A stretch of 64,000 nucleotides of DNA from Silicimonas sp. (GCA_022826385.1 JAJDUZ010000031.1:43085-107084); one strand, 5' to 3'. Shown: positions 53,115 to 61,160, counted from the first letter of the stretch. Numbers and translations are program-made. The notes: generated by a model from the sequence alone, not told the origin.

Positions 53115-53393
53115 TCACGCGCCGCGGCGCAACTCCATCACTTCCAGCGCGCGCTGCAGCTTGCTTGACACGCGTTGCACCCGCATCACGGATTGAACCG
53201 ACAGGGTCGCATCGTCGACACCAAGCGCACGTACAAGTGCTTCGCGATCGACAAAACCTCGGCTGCGCGATCGATTGCGCGGGAAGTTATCGTTCGAAGG
53301 TTCGGGGACGGTACTTTTGCAAGCCCCGGGACATGGCGAGATGTCCCTCAGGAAACAGGCTTCAGGGCCTTTGCAATATTTGAACTCACACAT
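53115..53393 (-). CDS. Cys-rich small hypothetical protein
   Basis: A 92-codon ORF whose stop abuts the hydrolase stop in convergent orientation. The first 26 residues hold five Cys (MCEFKYCKGPEACFLRDISP, then CPGACK). A basic linker (RNRSRSR) and an amphipathic helix (LQRALEVMELRRG) end it. The Cys cluster suggests metal or disulfide binding. A TTG at 53435 would add 14 residues. No homologue recognised, so it may be non-coding. Confidence 0.45.
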   Translation of the reverse strand: MCEFKYCKGPEACFLRDISPCPGACKSTVPEPSNDNFPRNRSRSRGFVDREALVRALGVDDATLSVQSVMRVQRVSSKLQRALEVMELRRGA

Positions 53394-54244
53394 CGTCTGG
53401 TCACTCGTCTTCAGGTACTCAGCCGTTGGCAACACACGCCAGGCTTCTTGTCAGATATAGGGTCAGATTGTGGCGAAACTAAGGCGAAAACTCAGAAAAC
53501 ACCAATAAACACAATGCCTTTCCTTAAGATTGATTGCTTCGAATTGTGAAAGAATTGAGGCGCGCTTCGCCCCACCGAAACGCGCCTCGCCCCACCCAGT
53601 ACGATGTTTGACGGGGTCCGACTTGCGGACGCCGGCGTCACATCGCCGAGCATTCTTTGCTACACGGAGACACTCCGTGCAGACTGGAATTCAAGATTTT
53701 TGGGGAAATGGTGGTGGTCGCGTTTCGAAAGACGCGGCTCCGATTTGGCAACGACCTTGCACGTTCCGTCGCAGGCAGAGATGGGACGCCCTGCCCGGCA
53801 GTTTTTCAGAACACAGAAGGTCGACGCGACATCAGCCGGCGCAGCAGCGCGGGACAGATGAATTGACGAACCACTCGGACCACCTGATGCCACGGCATTA
53901 ACGTGAAGAGCCGGAGACCGAGACGAACGAAACAACGCCACCACCATTAAACCTTTTACACACACACGAGGCCAGGGGTTACTGGTTGGCCTCAAACTTA
54001 CACTTACTCACTTACACAAGGCCTGCAGACACCGGCCTTGGCGACATTTTTAGGTCGGGAATATGGCGAGATTTAGGCGGGAAACCGCCAATTCTTCCTT
54101 ATTTTTAAGGGTTTCTAGAAACAAAATCCAAAAGACGCTGCGATCGTTTCCAAACCGCGAATTTCGGCTGCCATATATCGTCATTTTTGGTGCAGAGCGC
54201 CACCTGCTGCTAATGCGGGATAAGCGATTCTTCATGCTGCAGTG
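53394..54244. other. 850-nt gene-poor region rich in hairpins
   Basis: No convincing gene. All frames carry only short overlapping ORFs with atypical composition. Structures visible: CACGGAG-ACA-CTCCGTG near 53664-53680, GAGGCCA...TGGCCTC near 53968-53993, CAAGGCC...GGCCTTG near 54017-54040 followed by CGACATTTTT, GGCGG-GAAA-CCGCC near 54077-54088 and the 12-bp palindrome GTTTCTAGAAAC at 54111-54122. One or more untranslated RNAs could be encoded. Confidence 0.5.
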
Positions 54245-54285
54245 CAAAACGGTCGGGGTCGCGCCAACCGGACGCGACCCCGTTT
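54245..54285 (-). terminator. terminator downstream of leuA
   Basis: Minus strand: 54281-54273 pairs perfectly with 54263-54255 (9 bp), followed by GACCGTTTTG. The stem can extend with AAACG/CGTTT outside an interior bulge. It starts 8 nt after the leuA stop. Confidence 0.7.
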
Positions 54286-54288
54286 GTC

Positions 54289-55857
54289 TCAGCCAGCGTC
54301 CTTGTAGGAGACCTGTTTCACGTCGGCATCCGGGTCCGACTTTTCGCGGCGCACCAGCAAGCGGTTGAGCGCGTTCACGTATGCCTTGGCCGACGCAACA
54401 ACTGTATCGGTGTCTGCCGATTGCCCCGTTGCGATCCGCCCGTCCTCTTCCATTCGGACGCTTACGGTTGCCTGCGCATCAGTTCCCTCGGTCACGGCAT
54501 GCACCTGATAGAGCTGCAAGCGCGCATTGTGCGGGAAGAGCGACTTGACCGCGTTAAACGTCGCGTCGACAGGGCCGTCGCCCTGGGCGGTGGTCTGGTG
54601 ATCCTCGCCGTCGATCGTCAGCGTCAGGTCGGCGGATTGAGGCGCTTCGGTGCCGCAGATCACCCGCAGGAACTTGACCTTGATCCGGTCGTATTCCTCG
54701 CCGGTTTCCTGATCCCGCATGAGGGCGATCAGGTCATCTTCGAAGACCTCCTTCTTGCGATCTGCCAGTGCCTTGAACCGGACGAACACGTCGTTCAACT
54801 GGTTGTCGGCCAGGTCAAACCCAAGCTCTTCCAGCTTCGAGCGCAGCGCCGCCCGACCGGAATGCTTGCCCATGACGATATTGGTTTCCGACAAACCGAT
54901 ATCCTCGGGCCGCATGATCTCGAAGGTTTCCGCGTTCTTGAGCATCCCGTCCTGGTGAATGCCGCTTTCATGCGCGAAGGCGTTCTTGCCGACGATGGCC
55001 TTGTTAAACTGCACAGGGAAACCCGACACCGTCGAGACCCGGCGCGAGATGTGCATGAGCTTCGTGGTCGCAATCCCGGTCTTGAAGGGCATGATGTCAC
55101 CGCGGACACGCAGCGCCATCACGACCTCCTCCAGTGCCGTGTTGCCTGCGCGTTCGCCCAGACCGTTGATCGTGCATTCAATCTGGCGCGCACCGCCTTC
55201 GACGGCAGCCAAGGCGTTCGCCGTCGCCATGCCAAGGTCGTTGTGGCAATGGGTGGCAAAGACCACGTCGTCGGCACCGGGCACCTGTTCGATCAGGTTC
55301 CGGATGATGTCCGCACTTTCGCGCGGCGCGGTATAGCCCACGGTGTCGGGAATATTGATGGTCGTCGCACCCGCCTTGATCGCGATTTCCACGACCCGGC
55401 AGAGGTAATCCCATTCAGTCCGTGTTGCGTCCATGGGCGACCACTGGACATTGTCGCAGAGATTGCGCGCGTGGGTGACCGTGTCGTGAATACGCTCGGC
55501 CATCTCATCCTTCGAGAGCTTCGGGATATCGCGATGCAGGGGCGAGGTTCCGATAAAGGTGTGAATGCGCGGCTTCGCGGCGTGTTTGACCGCTTCCCAA
55601 CACCGGTCGATATCCTTGAAGTTCGCCCGGCTGAGACCGCAGATCACCGCATCTTTCGAGCGTTTGGCAATCTCGGTCACGGCTTCGAAGTCACCTTCCG
55701 AGGCAATTGGGAAACCGGCTTCGATGATGTCGACGCCCATATCGTCAAGCAGTTCGGCGATCTCGAGCTTCTCGTCGTGGCTCATGGTTGCGCCCGGGCT
55801 TTGTTCGCCGTCGCGCAAGGTCGTGTCGAAGATCAGGACGTGGTCTTTGTCTGCCAT
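54289..55857 (-). CDS. leuA: 2-isopropylmalate synthase
   Basis: The first committed enzyme of leucine synthesis, condensing acetyl-CoA with 2-ketoisovalerate. The 522-residue protein has DTTLRDGEQSPGATMS, the metal motif ATHCHNDLGMATAN, INGLGERAGNTALEE and AHESGIHQDGMLKN. A complete C-terminal allosteric domain follows (about 395-520, VHAVTEGTDAQATVSVRM), so leucine feedback is expected. It lies 11 nt after a cupin gene. Both are under the Leu-rich leader at 56293-56370. Confidence 0.97.
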   Translation of the reverse strand: MADKDHVLIFDTTLRDGEQSPGATMSHDEKLEIAELLDDMGVDIIEAGFPIASEGDFEAVTEIAKRSKDAVICGLSRANFKDIDRCWEAVKHAAKPRIHTFIGTSPLHRDIPKLSKDEMAERIHDTVTHARNLCDNVQWSPMDATRTEWDYLCRVVEIAIKAGATTINIPDTVGYTAPRESADIIRNLIEQVPGADDVVFATHCHNDLGMATANALAAVEGGARQIECTINGLGERAGNTALEEVVMALRVRGDIMPFKTGIATTKLMHISRRVSTVSGFPVQFNKAIVGKNAFAHESGIHQDGMLKNAETFEIMRPEDIGLSETNIVMGKHSGRAALRSKLEELGFDLADNQLNDVFVRFKALADRKKEVFEDDLIALMRDQETGEEYDRIKVKFLRVICGTEAPQSADLTLTIDGEDHQTTAQGDGPVDATFNAVKSLFPHNARLQLYQVHAVTEGTDAQATVSVRMEEDGRIATGQSADTDTVVASAKAYVNALNRLLVRREKSDPDADVKQVSYKDAG

Positions 55858-55868
55858 GATCTCTCTCC

Positions 55869-56225
55869 TCAGATACGTGGTTTCTTGGCCGGTTCCGCGT
55901 CCGCGTCACCGGTATTGGGTTCGCCCGCAGGCTCGATCAGAAGCACTTTGCACTCTTCTGCCGCGCGGGGGCGGTGGACGATGCCCTTCGGCACGATGAA
56001 CATCTCGCCAGCACCCACCTTGCGGGGCGCCTCGCCTTCGATGTCCATTTCCATCTCGCCTTCGAGGACCAGAAAGAAGTCGTCGGTATCGTCATGCTTG
56101 TGAAACGGGAATTCGCCCTGGAACTTGACCACCATCACATCGTTGCCGTTGTAATCGGCGACGATATGCGGGTCCCAATGCGAAGAGAAGCGCGACAGCT
56201 TCTCGGACAGATTGATCGTATTCAT
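55869..56225 (-). CDS. cupin-domain protein ahead of leuA
   Basis: A 118-residue single cupin. Motif 1 is FPFHKHDDTDDFFLVLEGEMEM (as GxxxxxHxHxxxExxxVLxG, with His-His and Asp) and motif 2 GEMFIVPKGIVHRPRA. Cupins like this often bind a divalent metal; enzymatic role unknown. Its Shine-Dalgarno AAGGAG (six bases before ATG) is part of a 9-nt segment that is exactly complementary to Leu-region codons of the leader peptide. It is therefore the direct target of the predicted attenuation, with leuA downstream in the same mRNA. Confidence 0.85.
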   Translation of the reverse strand: MNTINLSEKLSRFSSHWDPHIVADYNGNDVMVVKFQGEFPFHKHDDTDDFFLVLEGEMEMDIEGEAPRKVGAGEMFIVPKGIVHRPRAAEECKVLLIEPAGEPNTGDADAEPAKKPRI

Positions 56226-56231
56226 GGATGT

Positions 56232-56310
56232 CTCCTTAGCGGTGTCTTTGCGGCGCTGAAACCCCTCTGAGCGGTCGCGCCAAAAGGCACGCTCAGAGGC
56301 GGCTAAGGAG
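56232..56310 (-). promoter_or_regulatory. Shine-Dalgarno-sequestering attenuator of the cupin-leuA operon
   Basis: In the minus-strand RNA, leader codons 21-23 (CTC CTT AGC, 56310-56302) pair perfectly over 9 bp with GCTAAGGAG (56240-56232), which contains the cupin Shine-Dalgarno sequence. Nested inside is a perfect 10-bp stem (56299-56290 with 56273-56264) that includes the leader stop codon. No T run follows, so a transcription terminator is unlikely. A ribosome stalled on the preceding Leu codons would cover the 5' arm and free the SD. Confidence 0.7.
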
Positions 56311-56370
56311 AAGAAGAAGCAGGTCGGCGCGGAGTGCGCGCGGCATCGTGATATGTGGACCCTGGTTCAT
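56293..56370 (-). CDS. leuA operon leader peptide
   Basis: A 25-codon ORF (ATG 56370 to TGA 56293) encodes a peptide with six consecutive Leu at positions 17-22 (CTG, four CTT or CTC codons, CTT), plus Leu at 13 and 25. This is the hallmark of a leucine attenuation leader. It lies 67 nt upstream of the cupin start codon, and its Leu codons form part of the SD-sequestering stem. Too short for ordinary ORF calling. Confidence 0.8.
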   Translation of the reverse strand: MNQGPHITMPRALRADLLLLLLSRL

Positions 56371-56378
56371 GGGCGGGA

Positions 56379-56406
56379 CCTTAAGCGCCCCACGTCACCC
56401 TGTCAA
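56379..56406 (-). promoter_or_regulatory. predicted promoter of the leader-cupin-leuA transcript
   Basis: A perfect -35 TTGACA (56406-56401, minus strand) lies 16 nt from a weak -10 (TTAAGG, 56384-56379). Transcription would start close to the leader ATG, leaving a very short 5' end. It sits just after the LacI-family gene stop, so the two units are separate. Confidence 0.5.
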
Positions 56407-56434
56407 AGCATTGATCGTTGGCGGCGTTAACGGA

Positions 56435-57430
56435 TCAGGGCATGTGGATTTCGGGTGTATAGGCGACCCGGCGCGGGGGATTGGCACCGTTTTCGACATC
56501 CAGAATGATCCTGGCCGCCGCGATACCGATCTCGCGGCGTGGCGTGCGCGTCGTCGCGACGCCTTTGGGCAAGCTGTCAACAAGGTCTAATCCGTTGAAC
56601 CCTGCAAGGCGCAGTGTACCGGGGACATCGATGTTCGCGGACAGACAATGGAACAGGCCGCCCGCTGCAAGGTCGTCATTCGAATAATAGATACAGTCGA
56701 GATCAGGTTGGTCTGCCAACAGCTGCGCCGTCAACGCGCGGCCGACCGCAATCGTGGATGGCCCGGTTTCAATGCGCTCGCCCGCCAGTCCGATACCCTC
56801 GTCGATCAAGGCGTTCTTAAAGCCGCGAAACCGCTTCGCGGCCCGCGTGTCGCGCTCGAGGCCGCAGCCGATATAGGCGATGCGCTTGCGGCCTTCGGCC
56901 AAGAGGGCGCTGGCCATCGTATGCCCGGCCTCCGCGTGCGAGATGCCAACACAGGCATCCACCGCGTCTCCGTCAAGGTCCATGATCTGGACCACGGGAA
57001 CCTCGGCGTTGCGCAAGAGCTTCAGTGTATCTGCCGATTGTTCGAGGCCCGTCACGATCAGCCCCGCCGGACGCCATGAGAGCATGTTGCGAATGACATC
57101 GTACTCGGTGTCCGGGTCATAGTCGCTGACACCGAACACAGCCTGCTTGCCCGACCCTTCAAGTGCGTTGGCAATGCCAGACAGAACCTCGGCAAAGACA
57201 ATGTTGGTCAGGCTGGGCACCACCACACCGACCAGAACCGACCGCTGGCTGGAGAGAGACGTGGCCAGGTGGTTGCCAACATAGCCCAGGTCGCGCGCCG
57301 CGCGCCGCACCAACTCGACATTCGCCTTCGAGACATCGCCCGTCCCACGGAGGGCGCGGGACGCTGTCATCTTGCTGACCCCGGCTTTCGTGGCCACGTC
57401 GGCCAGCGTGATCGACTGCTTGATTGTCAT
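56435..57430 (-). CDS. LacI-family transcriptional regulator
   Basis: A 331-residue repressor. The N-terminal HTH with hinge (ITLADVATKAGVSKMTASRAL ... RVRRAARDLGY-like NVELVRRAARDLGYVGNHLA) is followed by a periplasmic-binding-like effector domain (SVLVGVVVPSLTNIVFAEVL ... YYSNDDLAAGGLFHCL). It is divergent from the tetronate operon and separated from it by a perfect 42-bp palindrome, so it very likely represses ltnD-otnK-otnC-otnI and itself. The start MTIKQS at 57430 avoids an extension through the operator. Confidence 0.92.
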   Translation of the reverse strand: MTIKQSITLADVATKAGVSKMTASRALRGTGDVSKANVELVRRAARDLGYVGNHLATSLSSQRSVLVGVVVPSLTNIVFAEVLSGIANALEGSGKQAVFGVSDYDPDTEYDVIRNMLSWRPAGLIVTGLEQSADTLKLLRNAEVPVVQIMDLDGDAVDACVGISHAEAGHTMASALLAEGRKRIAYIGCGLERDTRAAKRFRGFKNALIDEGIGLAGERIETGPSTIAVGRALTAQLLADQPDLDCIYYSNDDLAAGGLFHCLSANIDVPGTLRLAGFNGLDLVDSLPKGVATTRTPRREIGIAAARIILDVENGANPPRRVAYTPEIHMP

Positions 57431-57445
57431 GCTCTTGCATTCCTG

Positions 57446-57487
57446 TTGACTGCTGGTACCGATACCGGTATCGGTACCAGCAGTCAA
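57446..57487. promoter_or_regulatory. 42-bp perfect palindromic operator
   Basis: The 21-nt left arm beginning TTGACTGCTGGTACCGATAC is the exact reverse complement of the right arm, with centre ACCGGT and no spacer. A LacI-type core GATACCGGTATC lies in the middle, and TTGACT, a -35-like hexamer, is at both outer ends reading inward. It fills the gap between the divergent LacI gene and ltnD, as expected for a shared operator. Confidence 0.85.
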
Positions 57488-57522
57488 TATGCTGGACGCC
57501 ATATCGCAGGAGAGCTTCCGAA

Positions 57523-58425
57523 ATGACATCATCAACACGGGTTGCCGTCATCGGCCTTGGCGCCATGGGGTACGGCATTGCGCAATCCTGCTTGCGCGCG
57601 GGATTGGTGACGCACGGTTTCGATGTTGCCCGCGATCGCGTGGAAAGCCTCCGCTCGGAAGGGGGTGCAACCACCCCACCGCATCAAGTTGCGTCCGACC
57701 TTGATGCCGTTGTTGTCGTTGTCCTGAATGCCACGCAGACCGAGGACGTGCTATTTGGCGATGCCGGGATCGTGCCTTTCTTGTCGAAAGGCGCGGTCGT
57801 TCTTGCCTGCGCAACGGTTCCACCGGACTTCGCGCGCGAGATGGAGACGCGTTGCAACGCACATGGGGTCGCATATCTCGACGCCCCGATCTCGGGTGGG
57901 TCCGTGAAATCGGCGGCTGGCCAGCTTTCGGTCATGGCGTCTGGGTCGCCCGACGCCTTCGAAAAAGCCGCGCCGATCCTCGCCGCCATCGCTGAAACCG
58001 TGTTCCCTCTTGGGGATGCGGCGGGCGCTGGCTCGGCGATGAAGGCGGTGAACCAGCTTCTGGCCGGGGTGCATATCGCGGTCATGGCGGAAGCGATGAC
58101 CTTTGGCATGACCCAAGGCGTCAGCCCCGAGACTTTCATGCAGGTGATCCCGAAATGTGCAGGTACCAGCTGGATGCTGGAAAACCGTGGTCCGCACATC
58201 GTGAACGGCGACTATACCCCGCACAGCCAAGTGAACGTGTGGCCCAAGGATCTGGGGATCGTGCAGGACATGGCCCGCAAGACCGAGTTCGAAGCTCCCA
58301 TCGCCGCCGCGGCGCTGGCACAGTATCTTGCGGCGGCCGACCTGGGGCTTGGCACGGTTGACGATGCGGGTGTCGCCAAAGTCTATGCTACACGCGCAGG
58401 CCTGAATTTGCCGGGAGACACATGA
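57523..58425 (+). CDS. ltnD: L-threonate (tetronate) 2-dehydrogenase
   Basis: A 300-residue beta-hydroxyacid dehydrogenase: cofactor loop VAVIGLGAMGYGIAQSCLRAG, substrate loop DAPISGGSVKSAAGQLSVMASG and the catalytic Lys in GSAMKAVNQLLAGVHIA. With the three following genes it matches the tetronate pathway, in which LtnD oxidises the C2 hydroxyl of L-threonate or D-erythronate. ATG 57523 has AGGAGAG upstream. Its stop overlaps otnK. Confidence 0.92.
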   Translation: MTSSTRVAVIGLGAMGYGIAQSCLRAGLVTHGFDVARDRVESLRSEGGATTPPHQVASDLDAVVVVVLNATQTEDVLFGDAGIVPFLSKGAVVLACATVPPDFAREMETRCNAHGVAYLDAPISGGSVKSAAGQLSVMASGSPDAFEKAAPILAAIAETVFPLGDAAGAGSAMKAVNQLLAGVHIAVMAEAMTFGMTQGVSPETFMQVIPKCAGTSWMLENRGPHIVNGDYTPHSQVNVWPKDLGIVQDMARKTEFEAPIAAAALAQYLAAADLGLGTVDDAGVAKVYATRAGLNLPGDT

Positions 58426-59663
58426 TGCGGTTGGGATGCATAGGCGACGATTTCACCGGGTCGAGTGACCTTGCGAACACCTTGGCGAAGGGCGGCATGC
58501 GGGTGGTTCAATACACCGGTATTCCAGATCGGGATGCCCCTGCCGAGGTCGAGGCTGGTGTGGTCGCGCTTAAGTCCCGCTCGATCGACCCGGCGGAGGC
58601 TGTCGCGCAATCCTTGGATGCTTTGGCATGGCTGCGGGCGCAGGGCTGCGAACAGATCTTCTTCAAGTACTGTTCCACTTTCGATTCCACCGCGAAGGGC
58701 AATATCGGGCCGGTTGCCGACGCGCTGGCCGAGGCATTGGACGCCGACAAGGTGATCGTTTGCCCTGCCTTTCCCGGCACGGGGCGTTCGCTTTACCAAG
58801 GGCACCTTTTCGTTGGTGATACACTTCTGAACCAGTCCGGCATGGAAAACCATCCGCTGACCCCGATGACCGATGCCGACATCCGTCGCTGGCTGCGACC
58901 ACAGACGAAATACGACGTGGGGCATGTGCCCGCGGAAACCGTGTTTGCCGGGGCTGCGGCCATTGCCGAAGCCCTGACGGCAGAAACGGCGAAGGGCGTG
59001 AGACATATCGTTGTGGATGCCATTCGTGACGCCGATCTGATGGAGATCGGCAAGGCTGCAAAAGGTTTGCCGCTGGTCACTGGCGGTTCGGGTGTAGCCT
59101 TGGGATTGCCTGCCAATTTCGGCTGCACGCCTGCGACCGTGCCATGGGCTGGTCAGGCCGGCAAAGTGGTGGCCTTGTCGGGATCATGTTCGATCGCCAC
59201 GCGTCGCCAAGTTCACATGCATGGCGAAACCAACCCCACCCGGGAAATAGACGCGGCCGCCGTGATCGAAGGTCGTCTTGCGGCGCCCGAGATTGCCGAA
59301 TGGATGCTTGGTGCCAAAGGTGTGCCGCTTGCCTATAGCTCGGCCGACCCGGACTCTGTTCGCGCCATTCAGGACCGGTTCGGGCGTGAACGCTCGGCCG
59401 CCGCACTGGAAGCTCTGTTTGCCGACGTCGCCCGTCTTGTCGTGGCCGGAGGCGCGGAACGCATCATCACGGCAGGCGGCGAAACCTCGGGCGCCATTGT
59501 CGAGGGTCTGGCGCTTGGCGCGCTGGAGATCGGGCCGGAAATTGATCCGGGCGTTCCAGCCTTGCGAGCTGGACCCGACCTTGTGGTTGCGCTCAAATCC
59601 GGGAACTTTGGGGCCGAGGATTTCTTTGCAAAGGCGGCCCGTACCTTGGCAGGTGATGCATGA
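58422..59663 (+). CDS. otnK: 3-oxo-tetronate kinase
   Basis: A 413-residue member of the four-carbon acid sugar kinase family (former DUF1537). The N-terminal domain starts LGCIGDDFTGSSDLANTLAKGG with the catalytic Asp. YCSTFDSTAKGNIGPVADAL and FPGTGRSLYQGHLFV follow. The C-terminal nucleotide-binding domain has ITAGGETSGAIVEGL and ALKSGNFGAEDFF. It phosphorylates 3-oxo-tetronate. ATG 58425 is an alternative start; the stop overlaps otnC. Confidence 0.93.
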   Translation: MMRLGCIGDDFTGSSDLANTLAKGGMRVVQYTGIPDRDAPAEVEAGVVALKSRSIDPAEAVAQSLDALAWLRAQGCEQIFFKYCSTFDSTAKGNIGPVADALAEALDADKVIVCPAFPGTGRSLYQGHLFVGDTLLNQSGMENHPLTPMTDADIRRWLRPQTKYDVGHVPAETVFAGAAAIAEALTAETAKGVRHIVVDAIRDADLMEIGKAAKGLPLVTGGSGVALGLPANFGCTPATVPWAGQAGKVVALSGSCSIATRRQVHMHGETNPTREIDAAAVIEGRLAAPEIAEWMLGAKGVPLAYSSADPDSVRAIQDRFGRERSAAALEALFADVARLVVAGGAERIITAGGETSGAIVEGLALGALEIGPEIDPGVPALRAGPDLVVALKSGNFGAEDFFAKAARTLAGDA

Positions 59664-60307
59664 CCGAGACCGCGCTTCGGGAACAGATATGCCTTTTGGC
59701 CAAGTCGCTGTTCGACCGTGGTCTGACCCATGGCAGCACCGGCAACATCAGCGCCCGCACCGAGGATGGCGGCCTGCTGGTCTCACCCACCGGCACCAGT
59801 TTCGGTCGGCTCGATCCGGCGCGGCTGAGCCGGTTCGATGCGCAAGGCACCTTGATCGATGGTGACCCACCGACCAAGGAAATGCCGCTGCACACGGCCT
59901 TCTATGACACTCGCAGTGCCGCGGGCGCCGTGGTGCATCTGCATTCCTGCCATTCTGTGGCATGGTCGATGATGCCGGACGTTGATGAGGATAACTTCCT
60001 GCCCCCGATGACGCCTTATGCGATCATGCAACTCGGCAAGGTGAAGTTGCTGCCGTTCTTTCTGCCCGGCGACCCGGCGATGGGTCAGGCCGTGCGCGGG
60101 CTGGCGGGCAAGCGCAGCGCCGTCATGTTGGCGAACCACGGCCCAGTCGTCGCTGGCAAGGATGTCGAGGCCGCCTGCAACGCCGTTGAAGAGCTGGAAG
60201 AAACCGCGCGACTGGCGATGATGATGCGCGGGATCGATGCACGGGTTCTGACGGACACGCAGGTCAACGAGGTCGTAACGAAGTTTGGAATTGAGTGGGA
60301 CGATTGA
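59660..60307 (+). CDS. otnC: 3-oxo-tetronate 4-phosphate decarboxylase (class II aldolase fold)
   Basis: A 215-residue AraD/fuculose-aldolase-like protein. GLTHGSTGNISAR begins the phosphate-binding region, and the zinc site is formed by VVHLHSCHSVAW and the later LANHGPVV His. The acidic ligand is in TKEMPLHTAFY. In this context it decarboxylates 3-oxo-tetronate 4-phosphate to dihydroxyacetone phosphate. ATGA overlap with otnK. Confidence 0.92.
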   Translation: MTETALREQICLLAKSLFDRGLTHGSTGNISARTEDGGLLVSPTGTSFGRLDPARLSRFDAQGTLIDGDPPTKEMPLHTAFYDTRSAAGAVVHLHSCHSVAWSMMPDVDEDNFLPPMTPYAIMQLGKVKLLPFFLPGDPAMGQAVRGLAGKRSAVMLANHGPVVAGKDVEAACNAVEELEETARLAMMMRGIDARVLTDTQVNEVVTKFGIEWDD

Positions 60308-61068
60308 TGCAGTTTTCAGCCAATCTCGGGTTTCTCTGGTCGGACCTGTCGCTGCCCGACGCGATACGCGCCGCCAAGGCCGCTGGCTTCGACGCGGTCG
60401 AATGTCATTGGCCCTATGAAACACCGTCGGACGACGTGAAGGCCGCGTTGGAGGAAACCGGGCTGCCGATGCTGGGGCTGAACACGCGGCGAGGTGATGT
60501 TCCAGCCGGAGACATGGGGCTCTCGGCCGTGCCCGGTCGCGAGGACGAAGCGCGCGCGGCGATTGACGAGGCGCTGGCTTATGCCCATGCCATCGGGGCC
60601 GGGGCGGTACATGTGATGGCTGGGAACGCCGATGGCCCAGATGCGCATTCCTGCTTTGTCGAAGCACTTCGCTATGCGGTCGATTCCGCCGCACCTCTGG
60701 GCCTTGTCATCTTGATCGAACCTCTGAACAAATACGACGCCCCGAACTATTTCCTGCGCACGTCCCAGCAAGCGAGTGACATTATCGAAGCGGTCGGCTC
60801 AGACGGGCTGAAGTTGATGTTTGACTGTTATCACGTGGCCCGGACCGAAGGCGATGTCGTGCAAAGGTTCGCGGCGCTGCAATCCATCATCGGCCATGTG
60901 CAGTTTGCCGGTGTCCCGCATCGGGGTGCACCCGATCAGGGTGATCTCGACTATGCCGAAGTCTTCAAAACGCTGGGTCAGCATGGCTGGTCTCGGCCGC
61001 TTGGTGCTGAATACAAGCCCGATGGCCGGACCGAGGACAGTTTGAGCTGGATGGCGTCGCTGACCTGA
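60307..61068 (+). CDS. otnI: 2-oxo-tetronate isomerase / hydroxypyruvate isomerase-like
   Basis: A 253-residue xylose-isomerase-like TIM barrel of the Hyi family: FSANLGFLWSDLSLPDAI, GFDAVECHWPY, ILIEPLNKYDAPNYFL (metal Glu), LMFDCYHVARTEGD and GAEYKPDGRTEDSL. OtnI moves the keto group of 2-oxo-tetronate to C3 between the LtnD and OtnK steps. It shares one base with the otnC stop. No tetronate transporter gene follows. Confidence 0.92.
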   Translation: MQFSANLGFLWSDLSLPDAIRAAKAAGFDAVECHWPYETPSDDVKAALEETGLPMLGLNTRRGDVPAGDMGLSAVPGREDEARAAIDEALAYAHAIGAGAVHVMAGNADGPDAHSCFVEALRYAVDSAAPLGLVILIEPLNKYDAPNYFLRTSQQASDIIEAVGSDGLKLMFDCYHVARTEGDVVQRFAALQSIIGHVQFAGVPHRGAPDQGDLDYAEVFKTLGQHGWSRPLGAEYKPDGRTEDSLSWMASLT

Positions 61069-61074
61069 AACAAG

Positions 61075-61110
61075 AGACGCCCGACCTCTCCCAGGAAGGC
61101 CGGGCGTCTT
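61075..61110 (+). terminator. stem-loop ending the tetronate operon
   Basis: A 9-bp perfect stem (61075-61083 with 61101-61109) around a 17-nt loop, 6 nt after the otnI stop. Only a short TCTT follows, so termination may be partial. Confidence 0.6.
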
Positions 61111-61160
61111 GAAGGCAATGATGACAGGAACCTCGCATCATGCCTATGACGTGGGGCGTA

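Noticed and set aside
53530..53901. Plus-strand ORFs in the leuA-hydrolase gap
   Set aside because: Several short overlapping frames with no RBS, no hydrophobic or conserved pattern and no codon bias difference.
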